From Phenylobacterium zucineum HLK1 (lineage in GTDB: Bacteria; Pseudomonadota; Alphaproteobacteria; Caulobacterales; Caulobacteraceae), in the NCBI RefSeq assembly GCF_000017265.1, contig NC_011144.1:62001-126000 (forward strand): a stretch of DNA of 64,000 nucleotides, read 5' to 3'. Shown one piece after another: positions 34,612 through 43,350 of this stretch. The notes beneath the pieces are model-generated. The model was not told the origin of the DNA and made no database searches. It saw nothing but the letters and a program-made list of their open reading frames with translations. A program made the position numbers and the translations under genes. Within the stretch, counting starts at the first letter, position 1; each line of letters opens with the position of its first letter.

Positions 34612-35082
34612 ATGCGTATCGCGACCACTTTCTTCGCCATGGCCGCCGCCGCGGCGCTCGCCGGCCCGGCCAGCGCTCAGCTCCTCGGCGGCGCGGGTCA
34701 GGTGACCGGCTCGGCAGGCGCCGCCGTGGGCGGCGTGGCCCAACCCGGCGCGGGCCTCGGCTCGACCGTGAGCGGCGTGGCCCGTTCGGGCGCCGAGACG
34801 ACCCGCGGCGTGAGCCAGACGGCCCGCCAGAAGGCGAAGGCCGCCGCGAAGGCCGCCGAGACGGCCGGCCAGCAGGCGAGCCCCGCCGCCGCCGTGTCCG
34901 GCGCGACCACCGCCGAGGGCTCGGCCGCGGCGGCGTCCGACGCCGCTCCCGCCAGAGCCGATGCGAATGCGGGCGTCGACGCTGGCGCTTCGGCCGACAC
35001 GACCTCCGGCGTCACGGCCAGCGGCTCGGTCCAGGGCTCGGCGAGCGCCAAGGCCGGACCTGACGAAGAGAAGAAGCAGTAG
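34612..35082 (+). CDS. Ala/Ser/Gly-rich secreted protein, unknown function
   Basis: The 156-residue protein has a clean Sec signal peptide (MRIATTFFAMAAAAALAGPASA, cleaved before QLLGG) and AAGGGAGA before the ATG. The mature part is low-complexity: Gly/Val/Ala repeats (GQVTGSAGAAVGGVAQPGAGLGS), a basic helical patch (RQKAKAAAKAAE), then Ala/Ser/Asp-rich segments ending EEKKQ. I do not recognise a family. It may be a periplasmic or surface protein. It is flanked by leuB and leuD on the other strand and looks like an independent insertion between them. Confidence 0.7.
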   Translation: MRIATTFFAMAAAAALAGPASAQLLGGAGQVTGSAGAAVGGVAQPGAGLGSTVSGVARSGAETTRGVSQTARQKAKAAAKAAETAGQQASPAAAVSGATTAEGSAAAASDAAPARADANAGVDAGASADTTSGVTASGSVQGSASAKAGPDEEKKQ

Positions 35083-35091
35083 AGGACGAGC

Positions 35092-35118
35092 TCCGCCGGA
35101 CGCGCGCCGTCCGGCGGA
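35092..35118. terminator. Hairpin between the secreted-protein gene and leuD
   Basis: TCCGCCGGAC (35092-35101) and its exact complement (35109-35118) form a 10-bp stem with a 7-base loop, 9 bp after the plus-strand stop and 18 bp before the leuD stop. It can serve both converging units. Only a short T-rich run follows on the plus strand. Confidence 0.65.
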
Positions 35119-35135
35119 AGTTCCTCAGGGGGTCC

Positions 35136-35747
35136 TCAGGCCCCCTCCAGCCAAGGCTGGGCCAGCGCCCGCTTCATCTCGTAGACGTCGATGTCCTTCT
35201 GCGACTGGAGGGTCTCGCCGATGGCGTCGAGGCCCCGGAGCATCTTGTCCTTGCGCTGCGGATCGATCTCGAAGCGGAACACGGCCCCCGACGGAGACGT
35301 GACGGTCTGGGCCTCGAGGTCCACGCTGACCACGTGGTTGCCGCCGCGGGCCTCGTCCATCAGCTGCTGGACCTCCTCGGCCTTCAGCACCACCGGCAGC
35401 AGGCCGTTCTGGAAGCAGTTGCCGTAGAAGATATCGGCGAAGCTGGTGGAGATCACGCAGCGGATGCCGAAGTCCATCAGCGCCCACGGGGCGTGCTCGC
35501 GCGAGCTGCCGCAGCCGAAGTTGTCGCCGGCCACCAGCACGCCGGCGCCCTTGTACTCGGGCCGGTTCAGGACGAAGTTCGGCTTCTCGCGGCCCTGCTC
35601 GTCGAAGCGCAGGTCGTAGAACAGGCCCTTGGCCAGGCCCGCCCGCTCCACCGTCTTCAGGAACTGCTTGGGGATGATCTGGTCGGTGTCGATGTTGGCC
35701 AGCGGCAGCGGCGCGGCCTTGGCGTCGAGGCGGGTGAAGGCTTCCAT
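35136..35747 (-). CDS. leuD: 3-isopropylmalate dehydratase small subunit
   Basis: The 203-residue swivelling subunit opens with [31 protein letters not shown] and carries [17 protein letters not shown], the mobile-domain signature. With LeuC it isomerises 2- to 3-isopropylmalate. Its ATG shares one base with the stop of the VOC gene (TGATG), so it is coupled to it. Confidence 0.95.
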   Translation of the reverse strand: MEAFTRLDAKAAPLPLANIDTDQIIPKQFLKTVERAGLAKGLFYDLRFDEQGREKPNFVLNRPEYKGAGVLVAGDNFGCGSSREHAPWALMDFGIRCVISTSFADIFYGNCFQNGLLPVVLKAEEVQQLMDEARGGNHVVSVDLEAQTVTSPSGAVFRFEIDPQRKDKMLRGLDAIGETLQSQKDIDVYEMKRALAQPWLEGA

Positions 35748-36619
35748 CAGGCGGTCTCCATCGCAGGTTCGGCGCTGAGCATGAGGGTCGGAACGCCCGC
35801 GGGGGCGTCGCGGACGGTGAAGACCTGGGTGCCGGGCTTGCGGCCGGCGCGCAGGTCCGAGACGTCGAAGCCGGCGGCGGCGATCCGCGCCCGGGCGGCC
35901 CCGGGCTCGTCCACCCGCCAGGCTAGGCCGCCGAAGGCGTCGGGGCCGGTGGTGACGGGCTTGGTGAGGCTGGCGGCGACCTCCACCACGGTTTCCCCCG
36001 CCTTGAAGAACATCTGCCGCGCGCTCCACTGAGGGTTCTCGCGGTCCAGTCGCAGGTCGAGCCCCAACTTGGCTCCGTAGAGGGCGAGGGCGCGGTCGGG
36101 GTTGGGCGTGTGGACGACCACGTGGTCCAGCCGGGCCACGGGCGCGGGGCCCGCCGGCTCGGAGAGCGGCCAGGGCGTCCCGTCGCGGGGTTGAGCGATC
36201 AGCAGGATCTGCAGGCCACCGGTGTCCTCCGGGTCGGCGTTCGACCCCAGCCAGTAGCGCTTGCGCCCGTCGTCGTGCGTCGAGCGGGTCAGGGCGGGTT
36301 CGGTCATCCGCAGGCCGCGGCGGGACAGCAGCTTCGCGAACGGCGCCAGGTCGTCCACCGTGCGGCCGACGGTGAAGGCCAGCGCCCAGATCCCCTCGCC
36401 GTGGGTCTCCAGCTGGGCGCGCATGCGGTCGCCGAACGCGCCCTCGCCGTGCGGGCTGATGACGTCCAGCGCCATGTTCGGCAGCTGGAACCAGGCGTGC
36501 CGCGCCCCGCCGTCGCCGCCCAGCCAGTTGGGCTCCACGCCCAGCAGCCGGCGGTAGCCGTCCACCGCCGCGTCCAGGTCGCGCACGCAGAGCGCGACGT
36601 GGTCGAGACCGGTGATCAC
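35747..36619 (-). CDS. Two-domain VOC (glyoxalase-fold) protein
   Basis: The 290-residue protein has two VOC modules. The first starts at the GTG ([27 protein letters not shown]) and the second at about residue 170 ([24 protein letters not shown]). A His and Glu in each pair suggest metal sites of dioxygenase or lactoylglutathione-lyase-like enzymes, but no reaction can be named. It overlaps leuC by 4 bp (GTGA) and leuD by 1 bp, so it is built into the leucine operon. It is not a known leucine enzyme. Confidence 0.85.
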   Translation of the reverse strand: MITGLDHVALCVRDLDAAVDGYRRLLGVEPNWLGGDGGARHAWFQLPNMALDVISPHGEGAFGDRMRAQLETHGEGIWALAFTVGRTVDDLAPFAKLLSRRGLRMTEPALTRSTHDDGRKRYWLGSNADPEDTGGLQILLIAQPRDGTPWPLSEPAGPAPVARLDHVVVHTPNPDRALALYGAKLGLDLRLDRENPQWSARQMFFKAGETVVEVAASLTKPVTTGPDAFGGLAWRVDEPGAARARIAAAGFDVSDLRAGRKPGTQVFTVRDAPAGVPTLMLSAEPAMETA

Positions 36620-38049
36620 AGGAACTCCCGCACGTCGGCGATGTGGCCGGCGATCGCGGCCGCCGCGGCCATGGCCGGGCTCATCAGATGGGTGCGCCCG
36701 CCGCGGCCCTGGCGGCCCTCGAAGTTGCGGTTCGAGGTCGAGGCGCAGCGCTCGCCCGGCGCCAGGCGGTCGGGGTTCATGCCCAGGCACATCGAGCAGC
36801 CCGGCTCGCGCCAGTCGAAGCCGGCGGCCTTGAACACCTCGTCCAGCCCCTCGGCCTCGGCCTGCTCGCGGACCAGGCCCGAGCCCGGCACGACCATGGC
36901 CCGGACGCCCGGGGCGACCTTGCGGCCGCCCTCCAGCGCCTTGGCGACGATCGCCGCCGCCGCCCGCAGGTCCTCGATCCGGCTGTTGGTGCACGAGCCG
37001 ATGAAGACCACGTCGACTTTCGCCTCGGTGATCGGCTGGCCGGCGGTCAGGCCCATGTACTCCAGGGCCCGGGCGGCCGAGGCGCGCTTGTCGGGTGTCC
37101 CGAAGCTGTCGGGCGAGGGGACGAGACCGGTGACCGCCACCACGTCCTCGGGGCTGGTGCCCCAGGTCACCGTCGGGGCGATCTTCGCGGCGTCCAGCAC
37201 GATCTCGCGGTCGAAGACGGCGTCCTCGTCGCTGTGGAAGCCCTTCCAGTAGTCCAGCGCCATCTCCCAGGCGCCGCCCTTCGGCGCGGCGGGCCGGCCC
37301 TGCAGATAGGCGTAGGTCATCTCGTCCGGGGCGATCAGGCCCGCCTTGGCCCCGCCCTCGATGGTCAGGTTGCACAGCGTCATGCGGCCTTCCATCGACA
37401 GCGCCCGCACGGCCGAGCCGGCGTACTCGATGACGTAGCCGGTGCCGCCGGCGGTGCCGATCTCGCCGATGACCGCCAGGGCGAAGTCCTTCGCGCCGAC
37501 GCCGGGGGCGGGCTCGCCCTCGATGCGCACCCGCATGTTCTTCGCCTTCTTCTGGCGCAGGGTCTGGGTGGCCAGGACGTGCTCGACCTCGGACGTGCCG
37601 ATGCCGTGGGCCAGCGCCCCGAAGGCGCCGTGGGTCGAGGTGTGGGAATCGCCGCAGACGATGGTCATGCCCGGCTGGGTGCGGCCCTGTTCGGGCCCCA
37701 CCACGTGGACGATGCCGTTGCGCACGTCGCCCATCGAGAAGAACTCGATGCCGTGCTCGGCGACGTTCTTCGCCAGGGTCTGGAGCTGGAGGCGCGCCTC
37801 CTCGTCGGCGACGGCGTCGATCCCCAGGCCCTGCCCCTCGGTCGGCACGTTGTGGTCGGCCACGGCGAGGGTGCGGTCCGGCCGGCGCACCGGGCGGCCG
37901 GCGACACGCAGCCCCGCGAAGGCCTGCGGGGTGGTCACCTCGTGGATCAGGTGCAGGTCGATATAGAGGATCGCCTCGCCGTCCTGTTCGGCGACGACAT
38001 GGGCGTCCCAGATCTTGTCGTAGAGGGTCTTGCCGGGCATGGCGCGCAT
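36616..38049 (-). CDS. leuC: 3-isopropylmalate dehydratase large subunit
   Basis: This 477-residue aconitase-family protein carries the 4Fe-4S ligands in [12 protein letters not shown] and in [12 protein letters not shown], together with the [29 protein letters not shown] segment. The first in-frame ATG (38049) gives [15 protein letters not shown]; the second (38040) is also possible and is closer to many homologues. It leads the leuC-VOC-leuD operon and diverges from a LysR gene across 130 bp. Confidence 0.95.
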   Translation of the reverse strand: MRAMPGKTLYDKIWDAHVVAEQDGEAILYIDLHLIHEVTTPQAFAGLRVAGRPVRRPDRTLAVADHNVPTEGQGLGIDAVADEEARLQLQTLAKNVAEHGIEFFSMGDVRNGIVHVVGPEQGRTQPGMTIVCGDSHTSTHGAFGALAHGIGTSEVEHVLATQTLRQKKAKNMRVRIEGEPAPGVGAKDFALAVIGEIGTAGGTGYVIEYAGSAVRALSMEGRMTLCNLTIEGGAKAGLIAPDEMTYAYLQGRPAAPKGGAWEMALDYWKGFHSDEDAVFDREIVLDAAKIAPTVTWGTSPEDVVAVTGLVPSPDSFGTPDKRASAARALEYMGLTAGQPITEAKVDVVFIGSCTNSRIEDLRAAAAIVAKALEGGRKVAPGVRAMVVPGSGLVREQAEAEGLDEVFKAAGFDWREPGCSMCLGMNPDRLAPGERCASTSNRNFEGRQGRGGRTHLMSPAMAAAAAIAGHIADVREFL

Positions 38050-38159
38050 CTAGGTCCGCGGACCCGCGCACGTCTAGTGCTGCGACGCCGCAGAATGCAC
38101 GCGGTTGCAGCAATTTCTTGCCCGGCGACGATTGGGAAAGCGTTTCTGACGCCGGGAAG

Positions 38160-38174
38160 CTTGAGCTATTCAAG
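38160..38174. promoter_or_regulatory. Palindrome CTTGA-N5-TCAAG before the LysR gene
   Basis: A perfect 5-5-5 inverted repeat ends 5 bp before the LysR start and lies about 110 bp from leuC. LysR regulators usually bind T-N11-A palindromes in the divergent region and repress their own gene; this site is close to that form. It may be an autoregulatory site. The match is short, so chance is possible. Confidence 0.4.
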
Positions 38175-38179
38175 GGCGC

Positions 38180-39073
38180 ATGACGACCACGCCCGACTGG
38201 GACCTGCTGCAGAGCCTTCACGCCGTGCTGGAGGCGGGCAGCTTCTCGGCCGCGGCGCGGCTGCGCCGGCTGACCCAGCCGACCCTCGGCCGTCACATCG
38301 ACCAGCTGGAGCGCCAGCTGGGCGCGCCGCTGTTCCTGCGCAGCCCCCGGGGCCTGCAGGCGACGGACCTCGCGCTCACCCTCAAGCCGCACCTCGCCGA
38401 CATGGCCGCCGCCGCCGGCGCGGCGGGGCGGGATGCGGCCGGGGCCGCCGATCACGCCGGCGGGGTCGTCCGCGTGGCCGCCAGCGAGATCATGGGCGCC
38501 GAGGTGCTGCCGCCGATCCTGGCCAGGTTCCGCGAGGCCCACCCGCGGATCGACGTGGAGATCGCGGTCTCGAACCGCGTCGAGGACCTTTCCCGCCGCG
38601 ACGCCGACATCGCCGTGCGCATGGCGCGTCCGACCCAGAACGCGATCGTGGCGAAGAAGGTGGGCGACATCGGGTTCGGCTTCTATGCGACCCCCCGCTA
38701 CCTCGAGCGCCACGGGGTCCCGGACGACCTGGACGCGCTCGGGGCCCACACCCTGATCGGCTATGACCGCAGCCCGCCGCCCAAGGGGATCGGCGTCGAC
38801 ATCGGGCGGCCGATCACCCGCGACATCTTCGCCCTGCGGACCGACAACGACGTGGCCCAGCTCGCCCTGCTCAAGGCGGGGTTCGGGATCGGCGTCTGCC
38901 AGCATCAGATCGGCCGCCGCGCGGGGCTGGTCCACGTGCTGCCGGGCGCCTTCCAGTTCCGGCTGGAGATCTGGATCTGCATGCATGAGGCGCTGCGGGG
39001 GGCGCCGCGCATGCGGGCGATGTTCGATCACCTGGCGGCCGAGCTCGCCGGCTATGCTGCGGAGGCGGGATGA
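38180..39073 (+). CDS. LysR-family transcriptional regulator
   Basis: The 297-residue protein has an N-terminal winged HTH (LLQSLHAVLEAGSFSAAARLRRLTQPTLGRHIDQLERQLG, residues about 9-47) and a type 2 periplasmic-binding effector domain. In the HTH, the usual ALxxSQPAxS is replaced by a RLTQPTLG variant. It diverges from leuC, a common arrangement for a regulator of its neighbour. Other cases bear on amino-acid or aromatic metabolism. It overlaps the GFA gene by 4 bp, so the two may be cotranscribed. Confidence 0.9.
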   Translation: MTTTPDWDLLQSLHAVLEAGSFSAAARLRRLTQPTLGRHIDQLERQLGAPLFLRSPRGLQATDLALTLKPHLADMAAAAGAAGRDAAGAADHAGGVVRVAASEIMGAEVLPPILARFREAHPRIDVEIAVSNRVEDLSRRDADIAVRMARPTQNAIVAKKVGDIGFGFYATPRYLERHGVPDDLDALGAHTLIGYDRSPPPKGIGVDIGRPITRDIFALRTDNDVAQLALLKAGFGIGVCQHQIGRRAGLVHVLPGAFQFRLEIWICMHEALRGAPRMRAMFDHLAAELAGYAAEAG

Positions 39074-39462
39074 CGGCGTACGAGGGCGGCTGCTTCTGCG
39101 GACGGGTCCGCTTCCGCGCCGAGGGTGCGCCGGTGAACGTGCGCGTCTGCCACTGCCGCATGTGCCAGAGGGTCACGGGCCAGCCGTTCTTCGCCCGGGC
39201 GCTGTTCGCGACCGAGCAGGTGGCGATCGAGGGCGAGCCGCAGTGGTTCGCCTCGTCGGACGACCTCTCCCGCGGCTTCTGCCCCACCTGCGGGACGACC
39301 CTGTTCTCGCGCCGCGGGTCGGCGGGGCGGACGTCGGTGGCTCTCGCGGCCCTGGACGATCCGTCGGCCCTGTCGCCGACCGACCACTTCTGGGTCGAGA
39401 GCCGGGTGGCCTGGCTGAAGCTGGACGATGGCCTGCCGCAGCATCCGCAGGCCGCGCCCTGA
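39070..39462 (+). CDS. GFA-family zinc protein (glutathione-dependent formaldehyde-activating type)
   Basis: The 130-residue Mss4-like fold has zinc ligands in GGCFCGRVRF, VCHCRMCQ and FCPTCGT. The named family member Gfa was proposed to speed formaldehyde reaction with glutathione, but most members are uncharacterised. The start lies inside the stop of the LysR gene. A second, related GFA gene lies at 60757. Confidence 0.88.
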   Translation: MTAYEGGCFCGRVRFRAEGAPVNVRVCHCRMCQRVTGQPFFARALFATEQVAIEGEPQWFASSDDLSRGFCPTCGTTLFSRRGSAGRTSVALAALDDPSALSPTDHFWVESRVAWLKLDDGLPQHPQAAP

Positions 39463-39472
39463 CGGCGACGCT

Positions 39473-40276
39473 CTAGACCTTGATGGGCGAGCGCCAGTTG
39501 GCGGGGTCGATGGGCGGGGCGGCGATGTTGCTCGGCCGCTCGCTCGGGATGGCCAGGAGGTTCAGCGACACCGTCCCGGGGAAGACGTTCTCGGCGTTCC
39601 CGCGGAAGTTCTGCGGATCGAACAGCGCCGGCGTGTGCCAGTACATCCGGTAGCCCTGGCCGTGGATCAGGTCGATCACCGCCTGCTGGTTCGCGGCGCG
39701 GTCGTTCTCGACGTAGAGGATCGGCCGGCAGCGGGCGATCGTGCCGGCGGCGCCGCGCAGGACGGCGGGCTCGAAGCCCTCGACGTCGACCTTCAGCAGG
39801 TGGCAGGCGGGCAGCTCCAGGTCGTCCAGCCGCACGATGCGCGTCCGCAGGCCCTCGGATCCGTCGGGCTGCAGCGCGACGCCGCCCGGGTTCCGCACGG
39901 CGCCGTAGTCCAGCCGCGGGACCACCGCCCAGCCGGGCGCCTCCCCGCAGGCTTCGGGATAGGCGACCGCGTTGGCCACGCCGTTCAGGGCCAGGTTGGC
40001 GCAGAGCGCCTGGAACACCCGCTGCTGCGGTTCGAAGGCATAGAGGGGGCCCGGCGCGCAGGCGCGCGCCAGGGCGACGGTGTGGCTGCCGATGTTGGCG
40101 CCGATCTCGACGACGGTGTGGCCAGGCTTGACCAGCTGGTCGAAGAGGCGACGCTCGCCCGGGCAGTACTCGCCGTAGAGCTCCAGCGAGCGGGCGACGT
40201 AGATGTCGCTGGCGAAGCCCAGCATCGGGCCGTCGCGGGTCTCGTATCGCTGCAGGTCGCTCACGGCCGTCCCCAT
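39473..40276 (-). CDS. FkbM-family methyltransferase
   Basis: The 267-residue SAM-dependent methyltransferase has motif I VVEIGANIGSHT, then YAFEPQ, and the FkbM element LLKVDVEGFEPAVLRGA. FkbM proteins O-methylate sugars or polyketides. There is no surrounding sugar cluster, so the target is unknown; surface glycans are plausible. The start at 40276 is preferred because the longer reading would run through the terminator hairpin of rplS; GTG at 40264 is an alternative. Confidence 0.85.
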   Translation of the reverse strand: MGTAVSDLQRYETRDGPMLGFASDIYVARSLELYGEYCPGERRLFDQLVKPGHTVVEIGANIGSHTVALARACAPGPLYAFEPQQRVFQALCANLALNGVANAVAYPEACGEAPGWAVVPRLDYGAVRNPGGVALQPDGSEGLRTRIVRLDDLELPACHLLKVDVEGFEPAVLRGAAGTIARCRPILYVENDRAANQQAVIDLIHGQGYRMYWHTPALFDPQNFRGNAENVFPGTVSLNLLAIPSERPSNIAAPPIDPANWRSPIKV

Positions 40277-40283
40277 ACATGAA

Positions 40284-40309
40284 CGGCGGCCGGATCGCTC
40301 CGGCCGCCG
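40284..40309 (-). terminator. Terminator hairpin after rplS
   Basis: CGGCGGCCGGA (40284-40294) and its exact complement (40299-40309) make an 11-bp stem with a 4-base loop TCGC, beginning 27 bp beyond the rplS stop. On the minus strand it is followed by TT. It should end the trmD-rplS transcript and sits just upstream of the FkbM gene start. Confidence 0.75.
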
Positions 40310-40335
40310 CATGGAAACTCGGTGCGTCGGGGCCT

Positions 40336-40737
40336 TTAGGCTTCCGACTTCTCGGCGGGCTCTTCCTTGGACGCCGCCGTCATCTGGCGCTCGGCGATCC
40401 GGGCCGACTTACCGCGACGGTCGCGCAGGTAGTACAGCTTGGCGCGGCGCACGACGCCGCGGCGCTTCACCTCGATCGACTCGATCATCGGCGACAGGAT
40501 CGGGAACACGCGCTCCACGCCCTCGCCGAACGAGATCTTGCGGACGGTGAAGTTCTCGTCGACGCCCTGGCCGGCGCGGGCGATGCAGACGCCCTCGTAG
40601 GCCTGCACGCGTTCACGGTCGCCTTCCTTGATGCGGACGTTCACGCGCACCGTGTCGCCGGGGCGGAATTCCGGAACCTTGCGCTGCGCCAGGAGGCGGT
40701 CGGCCTCTTCCTTACGGAGCTGTTCGATCACGTTCAT
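40336..40737 (-). CDS. rplS: 50S ribosomal protein L19
   Basis: The 133-residue L19 has the conserved [14 protein letters not shown] start, [29 protein letters not shown] and [18 protein letters not shown]. The C-terminal tail [16 protein letters not shown] is a short lineage extension. It lies 21 bp after trmD. Confidence 0.98.
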   Translation of the reverse strand: MNVIEQLRKEEADRLLAQRKVPEFRPGDTVRVNVRIKEGDRERVQAYEGVCIARAGQGVDENFTVRKISFGEGVERVFPILSPMIESIEVKRRGVVRRAKLYYLRDRRGKSARIAERQMTAASKEEPAEKSEA

Positions 40738-40758
40738 CGTCGTCTTCCTTACTGGGCT

Positions 40759-41469
40759 TTACCCGCCCTTTGCCTGTTGATTGGCGAGCCGCTTCGCCCA
40801 GAGGTCCGGACGCCGCTCCCGCGTGGTCTGTTCGCGCTGCTCCTGGCGCCAGCGGCGGATGGCCGCGTGATTGCCCGAAAGCAGCACCTCGGGGATCTCG
40901 AGCCCTTCGAACGTCCGCGGCCTGGTGTACTGCGGATGCTCGAGGAGCCCGTCCTCGAAGCTTTCCTCACTCAAACTCTCGGCCTGCCCCAACACACCGG
41001 GCACGAGCCGTACGCACGCCTCGATCGCCACCATCGCCGCAGCCTCGCCTCCGGCCAGGACCGCGTCTCCGACGGAGACCTCCTCGAACCCGCGGGCGTC
41101 GAGCACCCGCTGGTCCACCCCTTCGAACCGACCGCACAGGACGATCAGCCCCGGGCCCTCGGCCCATTCACTCACGCGCGCCTGGGTCAGGGGCCGGCCC
41201 CGGGCGCTCATGTACAAAAGCGGACGTCCGCGCCGCTCCACGCTGTCCAGCGCGGAGGCGATCACGTCGGCCCGCATCACCTGCCCCGGGCCGCCACCCG
41301 CAGGGGTGTCGTCGAGGAAGCCGCGCTTATCCTTGGAAAAGGCCCGGATGTCCACCGTTTCGAGCGACCAGAGGTTCTGCTCGCGCCAGGCAGTGCCGAT
41401 GAGCGAGACGCCCAGCGGGCCGGGGAAGGCCTCGGGGAACATGGTCAGTACGGCGCAGTCGAAGGACAT
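40759..41469 (-). CDS. trmD: tRNA (guanine-N1)-methyltransferase
   Basis: The 236-residue SPOUT enzyme methylates G37 of tRNAs. It shows the trefoil-knot motifs [35 protein letters not shown] and RLVPGVLG. Usual trmD motifs have Tyr in two places where this one has Phe and Ala; these are lineage-level changes. The gene pair trmD-rplS is separated from rimM by two opposite-strand thioesterase genes. Confidence 0.96.
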   Translation of the reverse strand: MSFDCAVLTMFPEAFPGPLGVSLIGTAWREQNLWSLETVDIRAFSKDKRGFLDDTPAGGGPGQVMRADVIASALDSVERRGRPLLYMSARGRPLTQARVSEWAEGPGLIVLCGRFEGVDQRVLDARGFEEVSVGDAVLAGGEAAAMVAIEACVRLVPGVLGQAESLSEESFEDGLLEHPQYTRPRTFEGLEIPEVLLSGNHAAIRRWRQEQREQTTRERRPDLWAKRLANQQAKGG

Positions 41470-41546
41470 GGCGGTCGTAAGGCGGGCGCCGACGCCGCCA
41501 CGTCAAGCCTTGCCGGGCGCGGCGCCCCCGCGTATCGCCGCTGGTC

Positions 41547-42419
41547 ATGAGCGAGACCGACGCCCAAGACGAGACCCTGGTCGAGACTCTCCAGCTGGAG
41601 CGGATCGAGGAGAACCTGTTCCGCGGGACCTCGCCCGACAACGCGCCGGGCCGCATCTTCGGCGGGCAGGTGATCGCCCAGTCGCTGCTGGCGGCCTACG
41701 AGACGGTGGAGTCGCGGGTCTGCCACTCGCTGCACTGCTATTTCATCCGGCCGGGCGATCCGACCGTGCCGATCGTCTTCGAGGTGGACCGGTCCCGCGA
41801 CGGCGGCAGCTTCACCACCCGCCGGGTCGTGGCGGTCCAGCACGGCAAGCAGATCTTCAATCTCGCCGCCTCGTTCAAGGACCCGGAGGAGGGCTTCCGC
41901 CACCAGGCCCCGATGCCGGAAGGCCCGCACTGGTCCGAGCTGAAGGACCAGATGGAGGTCCTGCGCGAGCTGATGAAGGACGCGCCCGAACAGGCCAAGC
42001 GCTGGCTCTCGCGGCCGATGCCGATCGAGATGCGCTCGAAGGACGCCCGGACCTACTGGCTGGACGGGCCCAAGGAGCCGGTGTCGCAGAACTGGTTCCG
42101 GTGCCGCACGCCGATCGGGGGCGATGCGCGCATGCACCAGGTGATCCTGGCCTACGCGTCGGACATGAACCTGCTCTCGACGGCCATGCGTCCGCACCAG
42201 GTCCACTGGCAGACGCCGGGCTTCCAGTCGGCGAGCCTGGACCACGCCATGTGGTTCCACGCCCCGACCGACTTCAACACCTGGCACCTCTACGTCCACG
42301 ACAGCCCCTCGGCGTCGGACGGGCGCGGACTGATCCGGGGCGCGATCTACGCCGAGGACGGCACGCTGGTCGCCTCGGTCGCCCAGGAAGGCCTGATGCG
42401 GATGAAGGCCGCGAAGTAG
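41547..42419 (+). CDS. tesB: Acyl-CoA thioesterase II, first copy
   Basis: This 290-residue double-hotdog TesB hydrolyses medium- to long-chain acyl-CoA. Counting residues, the E. coli triad Asp204/Thr228/Gln278 corresponds to Asp206, Ser230 and Gln280 here, so Ser replaces Thr at the middle position. Conserved blocks: GGQVIAQSLLAAYETV, HSLHCYFIRPGDP, DGGSFTTRRV, HAMWFHAPTDF, SPSASDGRG, AQEGLMR. A very similar gene follows 60 bp later. Both stand between trmD and rimM on the other strand. Confidence 0.93.
   Translation: MSETDAQDETLVETLQLERIEENLFRGTSPDNAPGRIFGGQVIAQSLLAAYETVESRVCHSLHCYFIRPGDPTVPIVFEVDRSRDGGSFTTRRVVAVQHGKQIFNLAASFKDPEEGFRHQAPMPEGPHWSELKDQMEVLRELMKDAPEQAKRWLSRPMPIEMRSKDARTYWLDGPKEPVSQNWFRCRTPIGGDARMHQVILAYASDMNLLSTAMRPHQVHWQTPGFQSASLDHAMWFHAPTDFNTWHLYVHDSPSASDGRGLIRGAIYAEDGTLVASVAQEGLMRMKAAK
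42213..42260 (+). repeat. 48-bp exact direct repeat shared with the second tesB copy (43137-43184)
   Basis: The 48 bases at 42213-42260 and 43137-43184 are identical; they encode the SASLDHAMWF region of both thioesterases. Protein identity accounts for some of this, but identity at wobble positions points to recent duplication or gene conversion. The repeat is 924 bp apart and could support recombination between the copies. Confidence 0.9.
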
Positions 42420-42479
42420 ACGGCCTCGCCGCGGCGGCGTAATGCACGCGCCTTCGCACTTGCAGCATCCGCGGACGCC

Positions 42480-43349
42480 ATGGACACCCAGACGCTGGTC
42501 GAAACGCTCGGGCTGGAGCAGCTCGAGGTGAACCTCTTCCGGGGGACCACTCCCGACAAGGAGCAGCGCCAGCGCATCTACGGCGGCCAGGTGATCGCCC
42601 AGTCCCTGCTGGCGGCCTACGAGACGGTCGAGGGCCGGATCTGCCACTCGCTGCACTGCTACTTCATCCGGCCGGGCGACCCGACCGTGCCGATCATCTT
42701 CGAGGTGGACCGGGCGCGCGACGGGGGCAGCTTCACCACCCGTCGGGTGGTGGCCATCCAGCACGGTCAGCAGATCTTCAACCTGGCGGCCTCGTTCCAG
42801 ACCGAGGAGCAGGGCTTCGAGCACCAGGCCGACATGCCCGCCGCGCCCTCGCCCGACGAGGTGGAGGACGACGCCGTCGTGCGCCGCCGGCTCAATCCGA
42901 ACCCGCCGCCGCAGGACGTCGACTGGATCGACCGCGTGCAGCCGATCGAGATGCGAACCGTCGGCGGCCGCTTCGACACCGCCAGTCCCGAGCCGCGCGA
43001 CCCGCACCAGCAGGTCTGGTTCCGCGCCCGCCATCCGATCGGCGATGATCCGCACATGCACCAGGTGATCCTGGCCTACGCCTCGGACATGAGCCTCCTG
43101 GGCACCGCGATCCGCCCGCACGGGGTGAGCTGGCGCACGCCGGGCTTCCAGTCGGCGAGCCTGGACCACGCCATGTGGTTCCACCGCCCGACCGACTTCA
43201 ACGAATGGCACCTGTACGTCCAGGAGAGCCCCAGCGCCTCGGGCGGGCGGGGCTTCAACCTGGGCTACATCTACCGGGCCTCGGACGGGGTGCTGGTGGC
43301 GTCCTGCGCCCAGGAAGGCCTGATGCGAATGCGCAAGCCGAAGGCCTGA
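42480..43349 (+). CDS. Acyl-CoA thioesterase II, second copy
   Basis: This 289-residue TesB paralogue has triad positions Asp203, Ser227 and Gln278. It is collinear with the first copy except around residues 120-150, where it carries an acidic segment (PSPDEVEDDAVVRRRLNPNPPPQDVDW) instead of the first copy's WSELKDQMEVL region. The catalytic and dimer blocks are nearly unchanged. The pair is tandem with a 60-bp gap, probably one transcript. The stop is 1 bp from that of the convergent rimM. Confidence 0.92.
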   Translation: MDTQTLVETLGLEQLEVNLFRGTTPDKEQRQRIYGGQVIAQSLLAAYETVEGRICHSLHCYFIRPGDPTVPIIFEVDRARDGGSFTTRRVVAIQHGQQIFNLAASFQTEEQGFEHQADMPAAPSPDEVEDDAVVRRRLNPNPPPQDVDWIDRVQPIEMRTVGGRFDTASPEPRDPHQQVWFRARHPIGDDPHMHQVILAYASDMSLLGTAIRPHGVSWRTPGFQSASLDHAMWFHRPTDFNEWHLYVQESPSASGGRGFNLGYIYRASDGVLVASCAQEGLMRMRKPKA

Positions 43350-43350
43350 C

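Noticed and set aside
35747..39031. 1094-codon open frame on the minus strand over leuC and LysR
   Set aside because: The true genes are leuC, VOC and LysR. Most of this frame reads as Arg/Gly/Ala-rich shadow; only its 3' end is real (VOC).
40277..40312. Longer FkbM start at 40312
   Set aside because: It would put the rplS terminator hairpin inside the coding sequence.
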